NCBI GenBank assembly: GCA_902527045.1 | Contig: CABZNL010000001.1 | Span: forward strand, 109,750 to 173,749 | DNA length: 64,000 nucleotides | Reading direction: 5' to 3' | Source: an uncultured Alphaproteobacteria bacterium | GTDB taxonomy: Bacteria; Pseudomonadota; Alphaproteobacteria; HIMB59 | In this document: one piece after another, positions 24,793 through 34,887 of the stretch | How the letters are laid out: every line of letters starts with the position of its first letter | Numbering within the stretch: position 1 is the first letter of the stretch | The notes under the pieces: generated by a model | The model's input: only the letters and a program-made list of their open reading frames with translations | Databases searched by the model: none | Told to the model about the DNA's origin: nothing | Program-made: the position numbers and the translations under genes

Positions 24793-25809
24793 ATGAAAGT
24801 TTTAGCAATAGAAAGTTCTTGTGATGATACTTCAATATCCATTGTAAATGATGATAAAAACATTGAGTTTCTTGAAACTATTAATCACAGAAAATTTCAT
24901 AAAGACCATGGTGGCGTCATACCAGAAATGGCAGCAAGACAACATTTAGAAATCTTAGATCTGTTAGGTCAATCTATCAAAAAAATTAATTTCTCAAATA
25001 TTTCAGCAATTGCTTCAACATTTGGACCTGGATTGATTGGGGGATTAATTGTTGGATCGTCTTTTGCAAAAGGTTTGTCAATATCTAAGAAAATTAAACT
25101 TATTCCGATCAATCACCTACAAGCTCATTTATTATCTCCTCGACTCGTATCTGATATTAAATTTCCATATTTATGTTTGCTTGTCTCTGGAGGGAACACA
25201 GCGTTAGTCTTAATAAAGAGTCCTAATGAGTTTATAACTCTCGGATCGACTATCGATGACTCTGCAGGTGAGTGTTTCGATAAAATCGCTAAAGGCTTAG
25301 GATTGAGTTATCCTGGTGGTCCAGAAATAGAGAAGTTAGCCTTAAAGGGCAATAATAAAAAATTTAAACTCCCGATGCCTTTAACAAAAAAAACGAATTG
25401 TGATTTTTCTTTTTCAGGTTTAAAAACATCAGCGTTAGATGTCATAAGAAAAAATAAAAAAACAAAAATATTTTTGAGAGATTTCTCAGCTTCGTTTCAA
25501 TACACTATATCTAAAGTATTTGAGATTAAAATTTTAAATAGCCTTGCACAATTGAATAAAGATAATATTTCAATCAATGATTTTTCTGTTTGTGGTGGGG
25601 TGGCAGCAAATAAATATTTAAATACTGAACTTAGAAAATTTATTGCAAGTAGAGAACTCAATTTCCATCAGGTACCTTTATCCTTATGTACTGATAATGC
25701 TGCAATGATAGGTTGGAATGCTATTGAAATTATGAAAGCTAGAAAAATTAAATTAAATAATTACAATGTCAGACCTATACCTAACATATTGATACATGAA
25801 CACTTCTAA
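24793..25809 (+). CDS. tsaD: tRNA N6-threonylcarbamoyladenosine synthase catalytic subunit TsaD
   Basis: A 338-residue Kae1/TsaD ATPase-fold protein that transfers threonylcarbamoyl to A37 of ANN-decoding tRNAs. MKVLAIESSCDDTSISI opens it, with metal-binding His in PINHLQAHLLSP, the nucleotide loops LLVSGGNTALV and GLSYPGGPEIEKLA, and FSFSGLKTSAL. It overlaps the EVE gene by 14 bp. Divergent from the mitofilin-like gene with a 29-bp gap. Confidence 0.97.
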   Translation: MKVLAIESSCDDTSISIVNDDKNIEFLETINHRKFHKDHGGVIPEMAARQHLEILDLLGQSIKKINFSNISAIASTFGPGLIGGLIVGSSFAKGLSISKKIKLIPINHLQAHLLSPRLVSDIKFPYLCLLVSGGNTALVLIKSPNEFITLGSTIDDSAGECFDKIAKGLGLSYPGGPEIEKLALKGNNKKFKLPMPLTKKTNCDFSFSGLKTSALDVIRKNKKTKIFLRDFSASFQYTISKVFEIKILNSLAQLNKDNISINDFSVCGGVAANKYLNTELRKFIASRELNFHQVPLSLCTDNAAMIGWNAIEIMKARKIKLNNYNVRPIPNILIHEHF

Positions 25810-26224
25810 AAATTATTGGCTCCTTAAATCAGAACCTAGTTCTTGGTCTTGGGAGCAACAAAAAAAGAAAAAAACAGAGCACTGGGACGGTGTTAGAAAC
25901 TACCAAGCAGCTAGTAATATGAAAAAGATGAAAAAAGGAGATGAATGTTTATTTTATCACTCTGTTACAGAAAAGGCGATTAAGGGAATTGTTAAGGTTA
26001 CAAAGGAATATTATCCAGACCACACAGATAAAAAAAGAATATTTGGAATGGTTGATGTAACCTATGTAAGAGATCTAAAAGAAGTTTATCTATCTGAAAT
26101 AAAAGCAGATCCTTTTTTTCAAGATTTTCCTCTAGTAAAGCAAGCTCGGTTAAGCGTAATGCCTGTTACTTTGAGACAATGGATAAAATTAATGAAGATG
26201 AGTGAAAAAAATGAGAGAATTTAA
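25796..26224 (+). CDS. EVE domain protein
   Basis: A 142-residue single-domain protein: [17 protein letters not shown] at the start, then [28 protein letters not shown] and [40 protein letters not shown]. These are hallmarks of EVE (PUA-like) proteins, which recognise modified bases in DNA or RNA. The family's cellular role in alphaproteobacteria is unclear. The tsaD-EVE-acs order is common in the class. Confidence 0.95.
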   Translation: MNTSKNYWLLKSEPSSWSWEQQKKKKTEHWDGVRNYQAASNMKKMKKGDECLFYHSVTEKAIKGIVKVTKEYYPDHTDKKRIFGMVDVTYVRDLKEVYLSEIKADPFFQDFPLVKQARLSVMPVTLRQWIKLMKMSEKNERI

Positions 26225-28127
26225 ATTATCAAATCCCCTTTTATCTAAAGATCAGTACGAGGAAATGTATGCTGAGTCATATAAAGATAAAGAACAATTC
26301 TGGTCTAAGATTGCGAAATCACAACTCTCATGGTTTAAAGATTTCACTAAAATTAAAAATACTAATTACGATGGGGACGTGTCTATCAAGTGGTTTGAGG
26401 ATGGAGAATTGAATGTTTGTTATAACTGTGTAGACAGATATGCTGAAACACAGCCCGAAGAAGTAGCAATTATTTGGGAGGGTGATGAGACTGGTCAAAA
26501 TAAAACTTATACTTACAAAGAGTTAAAGTCAGAAGTAAGTAAATTCGCTAATGTTTTAAAAAAACTTGGTGTCCAAAAAGGTGATGTTGTTACAATTTAT
26601 TTAACTATGATACCTGAGGTTGCTTTTGCTATGTTGGCTTGTGCAAAAATAGGGGCAATACATTCTGTTATATTTGGGGGTTTCGCTCCAGAATCAATTG
26701 CGGGCCGTATTAAAGATTGTAAATCTCAGTTTGTAATTACTGCTGATGAGGGAATTCGTGGTGGTAAAGTAATTCCATTAAAAAAATACATTAACACGGC
26801 ATTAGAGGACTGTGATGCCTCTATAAAAACTTTAGTGGTTCGGTACACTAATACTCAAGATGACTTACATCAGGTTAATAATTTTTATTACAATGAATTA
26901 ATCAAAGAAGTAGATGATAAATGTGAATGTGTTTCTATGAACGCTGAAGATCCTCTTTTCATTTTATATACATCTGGCTCAACTGGTAAACCTAAAGGAG
27001 TTCTTCACACTACAGGTGGGTATTTAGTCTATGCCTCTTTTACACATAAATATTCTTTTGATTATCACCCCGGGGATGTTTACTGGTGCACTGCGGATGC
27101 TGGATGGATAACAGGACACTCTTATTCTGTATACGGCCCTCTAGCAAATGGTGGCACAACATTACTTTTTGAAGGTGTTCCTAACTATCCAGATTTTTCA
27201 AGGTTTTGGGAAGTTTGCGAAAAATACAAAGTCAATATTTTTTATACTGCGCCTACCGTATTGAGGTCTTTAATGAAAGAGGGAAATTCTTATATCGATA
27301 AATGCGATTTAAGTTCTTTGAGGGTTTTGGGGACAGTTGGTGAACCAATTAATCCAGAAGCTTGGAATTGGTATTCGTCAATTGTTGGTAAAGATAAATG
27401 TCCTGTTATTGATACTTGGTGGCAAACAGAAACTGGTGGACACTTAATTTCACCAATACCTGGCGTTTCTAAACTTAAACCTGGAAGCGCAACTCAACCA
27501 TACTTTGGGATTGAAGCTGCAATAGTCGATGATAATGGAAATGTCTTAGAGGGTGAGTGCGAGGGTAAACTTTGTATTTTAGATAGTTGGCCAGGTCAAA
27601 TGAGAACAGTCTATGGGGATCATCAGCGTTTCATTGATACTTATTTTAGTCAGTTCAAAGGAAAATATTTTACAGGAGATGGATGTAGAAGAGATAAAGA
27701 TGGTTTTTATTGGATTACTGGGAGGGTAGATGATTGTATCAATGTGTCTGGACATTTGCTTGGGACGGCTGAAATTGAAAGTGCTTTTGTTGAACATGAA
27801 TTAGTCTCTGAAGCAGCGGTAGTGGGCTATCCACACGATATTAAGGGCCAGGGCATCTATGCTTATGTAACAACAAATACAGGGGTTCAAGTAAGTGAAG
27901 ATTTGAAAAAAGAACTTGTCCTGTGGATTAGAAAGAAAATAGGTCCTATCGCAACACCAGATAAATTACAATTCTCATCAGGACTTCCAAAAACAAGATC
28001 AGGTAAAATTATGAGAAGGATTTTAAGAAAGATAGCATCAAATGAACAAGATCAGTTAGGTGATACATCAACATTGGCAGACCCAAATGTTGTTCAGTCT
28101 TTAATAGACGGGTCTAAAAATATCTAA
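26211..28127 (+). CDS. acs: Acetyl-CoA synthetase
   Basis: A protein of about 638 residues closely following E. coli Acs: [20 protein letters not shown], the AMP-binding loop [20 protein letters not shown], PPi-site region [17 protein letters not shown], hinge [22 protein letters not shown], and the acetylation-site Lys in [18 protein letters not shown]. It makes acetyl-CoA from acetate, ATP and CoA, and the conserved SGKIM Lys suggests control by acylation. The start may be ATG 26211 or an in-frame GTG at 26202; both overlap the EVE gene. Confidence 0.97.
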   Translation: MREFKLSNPLLSKDQYEEMYAESYKDKEQFWSKIAKSQLSWFKDFTKIKNTNYDGDVSIKWFEDGELNVCYNCVDRYAETQPEEVAIIWEGDETGQNKTYTYKELKSEVSKFANVLKKLGVQKGDVVTIYLTMIPEVAFAMLACAKIGAIHSVIFGGFAPESIAGRIKDCKSQFVITADEGIRGGKVIPLKKYINTALEDCDASIKTLVVRYTNTQDDLHQVNNFYYNELIKEVDDKCECVSMNAEDPLFILYTSGSTGKPKGVLHTTGGYLVYASFTHKYSFDYHPGDVYWCTADAGWITGHSYSVYGPLANGGTTLLFEGVPNYPDFSRFWEVCEKYKVNIFYTAPTVLRSLMKEGNSYIDKCDLSSLRVLGTVGEPINPEAWNWYSSIVGKDKCPVIDTWWQTETGGHLISPIPGVSKLKPGSATQPYFGIEAAIVDDNGNVLEGECEGKLCILDSWPGQMRTVYGDHQRFIDTYFSQFKGKYFTGDGCRRDKDGFYWITGRVDDCINVSGHLLGTAEIESAFVEHELVSEAAVVGYPHDIKGQGIYAYVTTNTGVQVSEDLKKELVLWIRKKIGPIATPDKLQFSSGLPKTRSGKIMRRILRKIASNEQDQLGDTSTLADPNVVQSLIDGSKNI

Positions 28128-29295
28128 TTTATCCGATACCACAAATTTATATAACTCAATCAAAAGAATTGAACAAGGAAGTAGTATTGATCGTGTTGTT
28201 AATACATACCCAGAGATAAAAAAAAATTTTTTATTTTTAGTACTACAAGAATATTATAGAAATTATGAAAATCACAATAAGATACTTGCAAAATATATAA
28301 ATGATAAAACACCAAAAAATGTTTTAACTCTTTTAAAAATTAGTCTGACATTATTATATTTCTCTAGTAAGCCGCATTACGCAGTAGTTAATGATACTGT
28401 AGAAACTAGTAAAGTTTTTAAAAAAGAAAAATTAGTAAATGCTGTTTTAAGAAATATTTTAAGAAGCACAAAAAATATAAAATATGAAAAAAATATTTAT
28501 CCTAATTTTAAAAAAGTAGTTGATAAAATATTTTCAAGTAAATCTATAAGAGACTATATTTATGAAACATTATTTATAAAACCCAAAAATTACCAAATAA
28601 GTTTAATGGATAATAGAGACGCTCTATATAATAAAAGGGTATTAATTTTGGAAAACAAAATAAATAAGGATTGTTTTGTTCAAGATATTGGCAATTTTGA
28701 GGTAATTCATTCAATATATAAATTTTATAAAGACAAAAATTTGATTGATGTGTGTGCAGCGCCTGGGGGTAAAAGTATATTGCTGCAATCATTGGGATTT
28801 AATGTATTAGCTATAGACAAGTCTCAAAATCAGATAAATAAATTTGAAGAAAATCTAAATCGTCTAAATATAAAAATTAATATCCAAAAAATTGATTTTC
28901 TTAAGAAAAATTTTTCTGATAAGTTTAATTCCATTTTATTGGATGCTCCATGCAGCGCATTGGGAACATTCAGAAGGAATCCGGATGTCACTTTAAAAAT
29001 TGATCAGTCTCAAATAAAAAAACATCAAAAAACACAGATGCGAATGTTAGAAAAATCACTAAAATTGCTCAATAATGATGGAATTTTAGTTTATATTGTT
29101 TGTTCTTTTCATCCCTTTGAGACTATCGATGTTATTGATAAAATAATTCAAAATAATAAAAATATTAAATTACACACCATTGACTCTAATAAAATGATAA
29201 AAAGAAAAAATGGATATTTTGTAAATCCTCTAAGCTTTAAAGACTATGGCGGTTCTGATATCTTTTTTGTTTCTGTGTTAGAAAAATTAAAATGA
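28120..29295 (+). CDS. rsmB: 16S rRNA m5C967 methyltransferase RsmB-like, no standard start codon
   Basis: The frame is open from 28108 to the TAA at 29293. It reads a NusB-like N-terminal domain ([41 protein letters not shown]) and a Rossmann methyltransferase domain. The methyltransferase part has the SAM loop [12 protein letters not shown], the motif IV Cys in [18 protein letters not shown] and the motif VI catalytic Cys in [10 protein letters not shown]. RsmB methylates C967 of 16S rRNA. Between 28108 and 28605 there is no in-frame ATG, GTG or TTG; the first ATG (28606) would remove the entire NusB domain. The start given (ATA 28120, near the acs stop) is a guess. A sequence error or a non-canonical start is possible. 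It overlaps rpe by 4 bp. Confidence 0.8.
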   Translation: MSNLSDTTNLYNSIKRIEQGSSIDRVVNTYPEIKKNFLFLVLQEYYRNYENHNKILAKYINDKTPKNVLTLLKISLTLLYFSSKPHYAVVNDTVETSKVFKKEKLVNAVLRNILRSTKNIKYEKNIYPNFKKVVDKIFSSKSIRDYIYETLFIKPKNYQISLMDNRDALYNKRVLILENKINKDCFVQDIGNFEVIHSIYKFYKDKNLIDVCAAPGGKSILLQSLGFNVLAIDKSQNQINKFEENLNRLNIKINIQKIDFLKKNFSDKFNSILLDAPCSALGTFRRNPDVTLKIDQSQIKKHQKTQMRMLEKSLKLLNNDGILVYIVCSFHPFETIDVIDKIIQNNKNIKLHTIDSNKMIKRKNGYFVNPLSFKDYGGSDIFFVSVLEKLK

Positions 29296-29948
29296 AAACA
29301 ATAATATCTCCATCAATACTAGGTGGATCATTTTCAAATATGGAAAAAGTTATATCAGACCTAGACCAATCAAAGGCAGAATATATTCATTTTGATGTAA
29401 TGGATGGTGATTTTGTACCCAATTTAACGTTTGGGCCACAATTTATTTCCAATCTTCGCTTCAAAACAAAAAAGATTTTTGATGTTCATTTAATGATTAA
29501 AAGAGTTGGTACTTATTTAGATGATTATATTAAAGGAGGTTCTGATATTATTACTTTTCATTATGAAATTGACGAAAATTTAAATGAGCTGGTCAATAAA
29601 ATTAGAGAAAATAATATTAAAGTAGGAATTGCTATTAAACCAAAAACACACTGGTTAGAAATTAAGAAATACTTACACACTGTTGACCAAGTAATTATCA
29701 TGACTGTAGAACCAGGATTTGGTGGTCAATCATTTATGAATAATCAGATTAAAAAAATTGAGGATATATCTAATTATATTAAAGAAAATAATTTAGATGT
29801 TAATATAGAAATTGATGGTGGTGTTAATTATGAGACAGGCAAACTTTGTATACAGGCTGGTGCAAATATCCTTGTTGCAGGATCTTTTTTATTTAAACAA
29901 GAAAACTTAATAACAGCTACAAATAAACTAAATGATTTTTTTAACTAA
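29292..29948 (+). CDS. rpe: Ribulose-phosphate 3-epimerase
   Basis: A 218-residue TIM-barrel enzyme of the pentose phosphate pathway. It has SPSILGGSFSNMEKVI, the metal-binding HFDVMDGDFVPNLTFGP and VHLMI, then MTVEPGFGGQSFM and the catalytic Asp in EIDGGVN. It overlaps rsmB by 4 bp and purH by 1 bp. The rsmB-rpe-purH order is typical of alphaproteobacteria. Confidence 0.98.
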   Translation: MKTIISPSILGGSFSNMEKVISDLDQSKAEYIHFDVMDGDFVPNLTFGPQFISNLRFKTKKIFDVHLMIKRVGTYLDDYIKGGSDIITFHYEIDENLNELVNKIRENNIKVGIAIKPKTHWLEIKKYLHTVDQVIIMTVEPGFGGQSFMNNQIKKIEDISNYIKENNLDVNIEIDGGVNYETGKLCIQAGANILVAGSFLFKQENLITATNKLNDFFN

Positions 29949-31417
29949 TGGTCAAAAATAAAAATGCCTTAATATCAGTTTTTGATAAAACTAATCTTGA
30001 TAGAATTACAAAATTCTTAGTTAAAAAAAAATATACTATTTACTCTACAGGTGGATCCTCTGAGTATTTAAAAAAAATTAATGTGCCACATATTCAAATA
30101 TCAAAATATACTAAACAAAAAGAAATATTAGATGGGAGGGTAAAGACTCTTCATCCTAAAATTTTTGGAGGAATTCTTGCTACTAATAGTAAAAACCATA
30201 AGGAAGAACTTGAGAAAGAAAAAATTATCAATTTTGATTTACTAATTGTTAATCTTTATCCTTTTAAAGAAACTGTTAAAAATAAACAAAAAAAAGATGA
30301 AATTATTGAAATGATTGATATCGGAGGCCATAGTCTTATAAGAGCTGCAGTAAAAAACTACCGAAATACATTGATAATTGTTGATCCTTTGGATTATCCA
30401 AATTTAATAAAAAAACTTCCTAAAACTGAATTAGATAAAAAAAAATATGCAATGAAAGCTATTAATCAAATCACTGATTATGACATGGCAATATCAAATT
30501 GGTTTAAAGGGACTTACGAATATGCGTATCCGCTAAGATATGGGGAAAACCCTCAGCAAAAAGCAACTGCATTAATTGGTAAAAATAAATTTAAGCAACT
30601 GAGCGGAGAGAAAAAATTAAGTTACAACAATTTATTGGATTTAGATGCGGCAGTTACAGTAGCTTATGAGACAAAAACAAATAAATATATTTGTGCAATA
30701 ATTAAACACAATATTCCTTGTGGTGCATCAATTGAAAGTACTCAGATAAAAAGTTATAAAAAGGCACTCGCGGGAGATCCTGTTAGTGCTTTTGGTGGGG
30801 TTGTAGCTTTTAATAAGAGAATAACTAGTCACACAGCTAAGTTTCTTATTAAAAATTATTATGAAATAGTTGCTGCACCTGACTATGATAAAGGAGCCTT
30901 AAATATTCTAAAAAATAAAAAAAATTTAAGAGTCGTAAAAGTTAATAAATTTAATAAGAAAGTAGAGCATAGATCGATTTTTGCTGGAACTCTTTATCAA
31001 GATGTTAACAATAAAAAATCCACTATAAAAAAAATATTTGGCATTAATAAATTAAATGATGAAAAAATTGAATTTTTTACAAATATTTTAAAATTTGTTA
31101 AATCAAATGCTATCGCAGTCTTCAACCAAACAAGTTTAGTATCTCAGTCTGGAGGGCAGACATCAAGAATAGATTCGCTTGAAAATTGCCTATATAAATT
31201 AAAGCTAAAACAAAAAAAAATGAATATAAGGCAATTATTTTTATTTTCAGACGCTTTTTTCCCCTTCGTAGACTCCTTGAAACTTATAAAGAGTGAAAAA
31301 TTAAAAATAGATGTGTATGCACCAATGGGTTCTAAAAATGATGCGATAATAGAAAAATTTGTTAAAGTGAATAAATTGAATTTTTTTAAATTGAGTGATC
31401 GCCACTTTAAACATTGA
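29948..31417 (+). CDS. purH: Bifunctional AICAR formyltransferase/IMP cyclohydrolase PurH
   Basis: A 489-residue enzyme for the last two steps of IMP synthesis. The N-terminal MGS-like cyclohydrolase domain includes SVFDKTNLDRITKFL, YSTGGSSEYLKK, DGRVKTLHPKIFGG and MIDIGGHSLIRAAVKN. The AICAR transformylase domain has PLRYGENPQQKATA, IIKHNIPCGAS (catalytic Lys-His), DPVSAFGGVVAFN and KSNAIAVFNQTSLVSQSGGQ. It is about 40 residues shorter than the usual 520-535, mostly in loops of the second domain. Confidence 0.97.
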   Translation: MVKNKNALISVFDKTNLDRITKFLVKKKYTIYSTGGSSEYLKKINVPHIQISKYTKQKEILDGRVKTLHPKIFGGILATNSKNHKEELEKEKIINFDLLIVNLYPFKETVKNKQKKDEIIEMIDIGGHSLIRAAVKNYRNTLIIVDPLDYPNLIKKLPKTELDKKKYAMKAINQITDYDMAISNWFKGTYEYAYPLRYGENPQQKATALIGKNKFKQLSGEKKLSYNNLLDLDAAVTVAYETKTNKYICAIIKHNIPCGASIESTQIKSYKKALAGDPVSAFGGVVAFNKRITSHTAKFLIKNYYEIVAAPDYDKGALNILKNKKNLRVVKVNKFNKKVEHRSIFAGTLYQDVNNKKSTIKKIFGINKLNDEKIEFFTNILKFVKSNAIAVFNQTSLVSQSGGQTSRIDSLENCLYKLKLKQKKMNIRQLFLFSDAFFPFVDSLKLIKSEKLKIDVYAPMGSKNDAIIEKFVKVNKLNFFKLSDRHFKH

Positions 31418-31722
31418 TCGAAATATTCAAAAACAAACCTCCAAAAGATTATTATATTTCAATGAAAAGATACCAAAATGTAGAATTTAAGAAGAAAATT
31501 TCTATACGGCTTTTAGAAAATTTTTTTAAAGAGTTTCCTGAAGAGAAAAGAGGAAGAAAAGAATTTAAAGGAAAAGAGATACAAAACATTAAATATCTTC
31601 TTTATGAAAAGATATTTGAAAAAGGAATTAAAATTAATGCTGACTGTGTGGGGTTAATTAAAGAAAAGGTGGATAAAGAATATATAAGAATTAAAGTATC
31701 TTTTTTTAGAAAATATGAATGA
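31414..31722 (+). CDS. Small basic protein of unknown function
   Basis: A 102-residue basic protein with no family I recognise. It overlaps the purH stop by 4 bp (TTG start) and the HAD gene by 8 bp, so it is packed tightly inside a gene string and is probably real. It is rich in Lys and Glu, with the segment EFPEEKRGRKEFKGKEIQNIKYLLYEK suggesting an alpha/beta fold with a charged loop. No Cys pairs, signal peptide or membrane helix. An ATG at residue 17 (YISMKRYQ) is a possible later start. Confidence 0.6.
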   Translation: MIEIFKNKPPKDYYISMKRYQNVEFKKKISIRLLENFFKEFPEEKRGRKEFKGKEIQNIKYLLYEKIFEKGIKINADCVGLIKEKVDKEYIRIKVSFFRKYE

Positions 31723-32275
31723 TACGAAAATATTATTTGTTGACTTAGACGGGACCTTAATAAAAGAAGATCTTTCCAATCTGGCATTTATTGATTTTTT
31801 AAAAAAGCATCCTTTTAAAAGTATTTTTTATCTTTTTATATTTCTTTTTAAAGGTAAACCTTTTTTAAAAGAAAAAATATCCTCTAGTTTTAATGTGCCT
31901 CTAAAAAAACTTACATACAATCAAAGTGCTCTAGAGTATGTCAAATTAGTCAAGAATAGACACAGAGTAGTTTATTTAATATCTGGGAGTCATCAAAAAC
32001 TCGTAGATCAAGTTCATAACCACTTAAAAATATTTTTTGAGTCTTTTGGAACAAAAGATAATTTCAACATGGTTGGCATTAATAAAGTTACCTTCATAAG
32101 AAATAAATTGAATATTCATGATTTTCAATATCTTGGTAATAGTGTTAAAGACATACCAATATGGAATTTTTGTAAAAATATTTTATACACCAATGCAAAC
32201 CATAGGTTAAAAAAAATTATTGTTAATTTAGATTTAGAAAAACAGGAAGTTAAAGAAGATTTCAAATCTTACTAA
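31715..32275 (+). CDS. Stand-alone HAD phosphatase domain of the HAD-UbiA type
   Basis: A 186-residue HAD protein. Motif I is LFVDLDGTLIKEDL, motif II is LISGSHQ and motif III/IV is YLGNSVKDIPIW. The segment between, with a hydrophobic cap (FKSIFYLFIFLFKGKPFLKE) and TYNQSALEYVKLVKNRH, matches the HAD half of bacterial HAD-UbiA fusion proteins. Those carry a C-terminal UbiA prenyltransferase, absent here: the protein ends after the HAD fold and the next gene is a LysE exporter starting one base later. Substrate unknown, perhaps a polyprenyl or sugar phosphate. Confidence 0.75.
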   Translation: MNDTKILFVDLDGTLIKEDLSNLAFIDFLKKHPFKSIFYLFIFLFKGKPFLKEKISSSFNVPLKKLTYNQSALEYVKLVKNRHRVVYLISGSHQKLVDQVHNHLKIFFESFGTKDNFNMVGINKVTFIRNKLNIHDFQYLGNSVKDIPIWNFCKNILYTNANHRLKKIIVNLDLEKQEVKEDFKSY

Positions 32276-32899
32276 ATGTCTTTCACTGTTTTTATACAAG
32301 TATTCTTTGTATGTTTACTAGGCGCTATGTCACCAGGTCCAAGCATGGCAGTAGTAATAAATAATGCTGTTTTAAAAAATAGATATCATGGAATATTGAC
32401 TGCGATAGGTCATGGATTAGGTATAACAGTTTATGCAATATTTGCAGTTGTCGGGATTGGTCTAATTATCAAAACAAATATTTTTGTATTTAATAGTCTA
32501 AAAATATTATCAATTATTTTTCTTTTTTATTTAGGTCTAAAATCAATTGCTAACAAAAATCAGATAAGTTTTGAACAAGAAAATTTAACCACAGAAGTAA
32601 CTTCATTTTTTCAGGGATTAACCATTGCCGTACTTAATCCTAAAATCTTTATATGGTTCATAGCTATATATTCTCAATTCATGTCAAAAAATAACGATCT
32701 TTTATTTAATATATATTTAATTTTAACGGCAGGAATTGTTGATACATGTTGGTATGTATTGTTAACTACAATATCAACATCAGGTTTATTATTAAATTTT
32801 TTTAAAAATAAAAGTTATATACTAGAAAAGTCGTTAGGTGTAATTTTTATAATGATTGGTGTAGTTATATTATTAGATCTATTTTTAAAAATAAACTAA
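32276..32899 (+). CDS. LysE/RhtB family exporter
   Basis: A 207-residue protein with six hydrophobic segments. It has the family start GAMSPGPSMAVVINNAV (MSPGP motif) and the mid-protein GLTIAVLNPKIFIWFIAI (NPK motif). LysE-type translocators export amino acids such as lysine, threonine or homoserine lactones. The start ATG follows the HAD stop directly. It is the last gene before the glycosyltransferase-rich block. Confidence 0.9.
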   Translation: MSFTVFIQVFFVCLLGAMSPGPSMAVVINNAVLKNRYHGILTAIGHGLGITVYAIFAVVGIGLIIKTNIFVFNSLKILSIIFLFYLGLKSIANKNQISFEQENLTTEVTSFFQGLTIAVLNPKIFIWFIAIYSQFMSKNNDLLFNIYLILTAGIVDTCWYVLLTTISTSGLLLNFFKNKSYILEKSLGVIFIMIGVVILLDLFLKIN

Positions 32900-32961
32900 G
32901 AATATAAACTTTTAAATAAAAGATACTATGTTACAAATAACTTTTAGTTTGAATTTATAAA

Positions 32962-33654
32962 ATGAAAAACGTATATATTGGTTATGACACAAGAGAAGAC
33001 ATAGCGTACCAAGTTAGTAAATACAGCATAATTAATAAATCAAATAACATTCTGGTACATCCTTTGAAATTAGCAGAGCTGAAAGATAGAAAACTTTATT
33101 GGAGAGAAGAAGATAAATTAGGATCAACAGAATTTACCTTTTCAAGGTTTCTAGTTCCTGAACTAAATCAATTTAAAGGATGGGCATTATTTTGTGATTG
33201 TGATCTTTTATTTATGACAGATATAAATAATTTATTTGCTCTGGCAGATGATAAGTATGCACTGATGTGTGTACAACATGATTATAATCCTGGTGAAGGG
33301 CTAAAAATGGATGGCAAACAACAAACTGTATATCCAAGAAAAAATTGGAGTTCAGTTGTATTATGGAATTGTGGTCATGAGTCTAATAAAAAAATAAATA
33401 GAGAGTTAGTTAACAATCCAGATACAACTGGAAAATATCTTCACAGATTTAGCTGGCTGGAAGATCATGAAATTGGCTCAATACCACACCATTGGAATTG
33501 GTTGGCTGGATGGTATGAGGAGCCAAAAGATGGTAAACCAAAAGCAATACATTATACTGAAGGAGGGCCGTGGTTTGAAAATTACCGTTTTTGCGAGTAT
33601 CACCAACTCTGGAAGGATACATTGTCTGAGATGATGGATAATAAAACTAGTTAA
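32962..33654 (+). CDS. GT-A-fold (GT8-like) glycosyltransferase
   Basis: A 230-residue protein. VYIGYDTREDIAYQVSKYSI at the start and FSRFLVPELNQFKGWALFCDCDLLFMTDINNLFAL place a metal-binding DxD (DCD) in the classic GT-A position. The rest, with EDHEIGSIPHHWNWLAGW and AIHYTEGGPWFENYRF, is typical of small GT8-like proteins in marine bacteria and phage islands. It probably adds a sugar to a surface glycan; the donor cannot be read. First gene of the glycan block; a 62-bp AT-rich gap precedes it. Confidence 0.75.
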   Translation: MKNVYIGYDTREDIAYQVSKYSIINKSNNILVHPLKLAELKDRKLYWREEDKLGSTEFTFSRFLVPELNQFKGWALFCDCDLLFMTDINNLFALADDKYALMCVQHDYNPGEGLKMDGKQQTVYPRKNWSSVVLWNCGHESNKKINRELVNNPDTTGKYLHRFSWLEDHEIGSIPHHWNWLAGWYEEPKDGKPKAIHYTEGGPWFENYRFCEYHQLWKDTLSEMMDNKTS

Positions 33655-33722
33655 TTAATTTTTAATTTTATTTTTTGTATGAGAATAAATTTATGTGATT
33701 ACGATTATGACTGACTAAAATA

Positions 33723-34493
33723 ATGACAACTATAGAATGCTACTATACGGATCATTTTGTTAACCAGACAGTTACACAATTTTTCTCAAAAAGTCTGAAT
33801 TTACCTCTATATGAATTAAATAAGTATAAAAACTCCCCTAATATTTTTGCATCTTATGGCATTCTTAGAGGAACGGGAGAAATAATAAAAAAAAGAAAAG
33901 AAAACTTTTTATATTTAGACCATGGTTATTTTAGTTCTTCCACAAGAAGGTTTACAAAAGAAAAAAATACTATTTTAACTGATTTAGAGGGGTATTTTCG
34001 AGTTGTTAAAGATGACCTCTATTTTAATAAATCTTATCTGAATAATAGTGTAAAAAGGTTTGAAGAGCTAAATATTAAACTGAAGGCAAAAAAAGCGGGA
34101 GATATAATTATTTTATCTGAACCAACAGAGAATACTTTAAAGTTTTTAGGATTGAATAATTGGAAAGAAGAAACAATCAAAATAATAAAAAGTCACACCG
34201 ATAGAGAAATTGTAATTCATAATAAATTTTCCGAAATATCTTTAAATGAGTTATTACAAAAAGCTTTTGCTTTTGTCAGTTGTCAATCTACTGCTGGGTT
34301 TATGTCAATAATAGAGGGTGTTCCTGCATTTTTTACACATAGTAGTTTAAAAGAATACGGCGACATAAAAAATATTGAGGAAAATAATTTAAATTATGAT
34401 TTATTATACTCTGCAGCAAACTCACAGTGGAAATTGAAAGAATTTTTTACTGATGATTTTAAAGAGTATATATATAAAATTACCTCAATTTAG
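33723..34493 (+). CDS. Putative GT-B-like glycan biosynthesis protein
   Basis: A 256-residue protein without a family I can name. The C-terminal part LLQKAFAFVSCQSTAGFMSIIEGVPAFFTHSSLKEYGDI has the Ser-x-x-Gly-helix/'EGxPA' arrangement of nucleotide-sugar binding in GT-B glycosyltransferases and capsule export KpsS/C-like proteins. Near the end NYDLLYSAANSQWKLKEF resembles SNLSYCQWDLLEI in the protein at 37466, so the two are likely distant relatives. An early stretch LDHGYFSSSTRR may be the acceptor side. No signal peptide or membrane helix. Confidence 0.5.
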   Translation: MTTIECYYTDHFVNQTVTQFFSKSLNLPLYELNKYKNSPNIFASYGILRGTGEIIKKRKENFLYLDHGYFSSSTRRFTKEKNTILTDLEGYFRVVKDDLYFNKSYLNNSVKRFEELNIKLKAKKAGDIIILSEPTENTLKFLGLNNWKEETIKIIKSHTDREIVIHNKFSEISLNELLQKAFAFVSCQSTAGFMSIIEGVPAFFTHSSLKEYGDIKNIEENNLNYDLLYSAANSQWKLKEFFTDDFKEYIYKITSI

Positions 34494-34495
34494 AT

Positions 34496-34777
34496 ATGAC
34501 AGCATTTATTTTATCTATATCGTTATTGATAATTTGCTTATACGGGTACTACTTAGCCATTAGACAGTCTAAATTAGAAAAAGAGCTAAGGCAAAAGAAC
34601 ATGGACTATGAATGCTTTAAGTGTAAAGATAAATTACCTATAAACACAATAAAATGTCCAAAGTGTTCTTTAATCACAATATATGGCGCACGCAGAAAAA
34701 ATTTTTGGTTAATAATTCCAATCGCAGTATTTTGGCTCTTTATGCTGGGTAAATGGTCAAAGGTTGGTATGTTTTAA
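34496..34777 (+). CDS. Small membrane protein with zinc ribbon
   Basis: A 93-residue protein: a membrane helix (about 2-22), a cytoplasmic charged segment, a zinc ribbon CFKC...CPKC (four Cys around residues 41-61), then a second membrane helix near 72-88. A two-helix hairpin with an internal treble-clef/ribbon is seen in many short uncharacterised proteins. It starts two bases after the upstream GT-B-like gene. Function unknown. Confidence 0.65.
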   Translation: MTAFILSISLLIICLYGYYLAIRQSKLEKELRQKNMDYECFKCKDKLPINTIKCPKCSLITIYGARRKNFWLIIPIAVFWLFMLGKWSKVGMF

Positions 34778-34887
34778 TAAACATTTTTTAAAACGTTCTA
34801 TCTTAAATTATTAGTTACTTTTAAAATGTTTAATTAGACTTGAAATATATTTTATATATTTAACACTAGAAGAGTGTTTTTATTTAT

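Noticed and set aside
28606..29295. RsmB starting at ATG 28606 as a 229-residue methyltransferase
   Set aside because: It would discard a coherent upstream NusB-like domain in the same open frame, and no ribosome binding site precedes that ATG.
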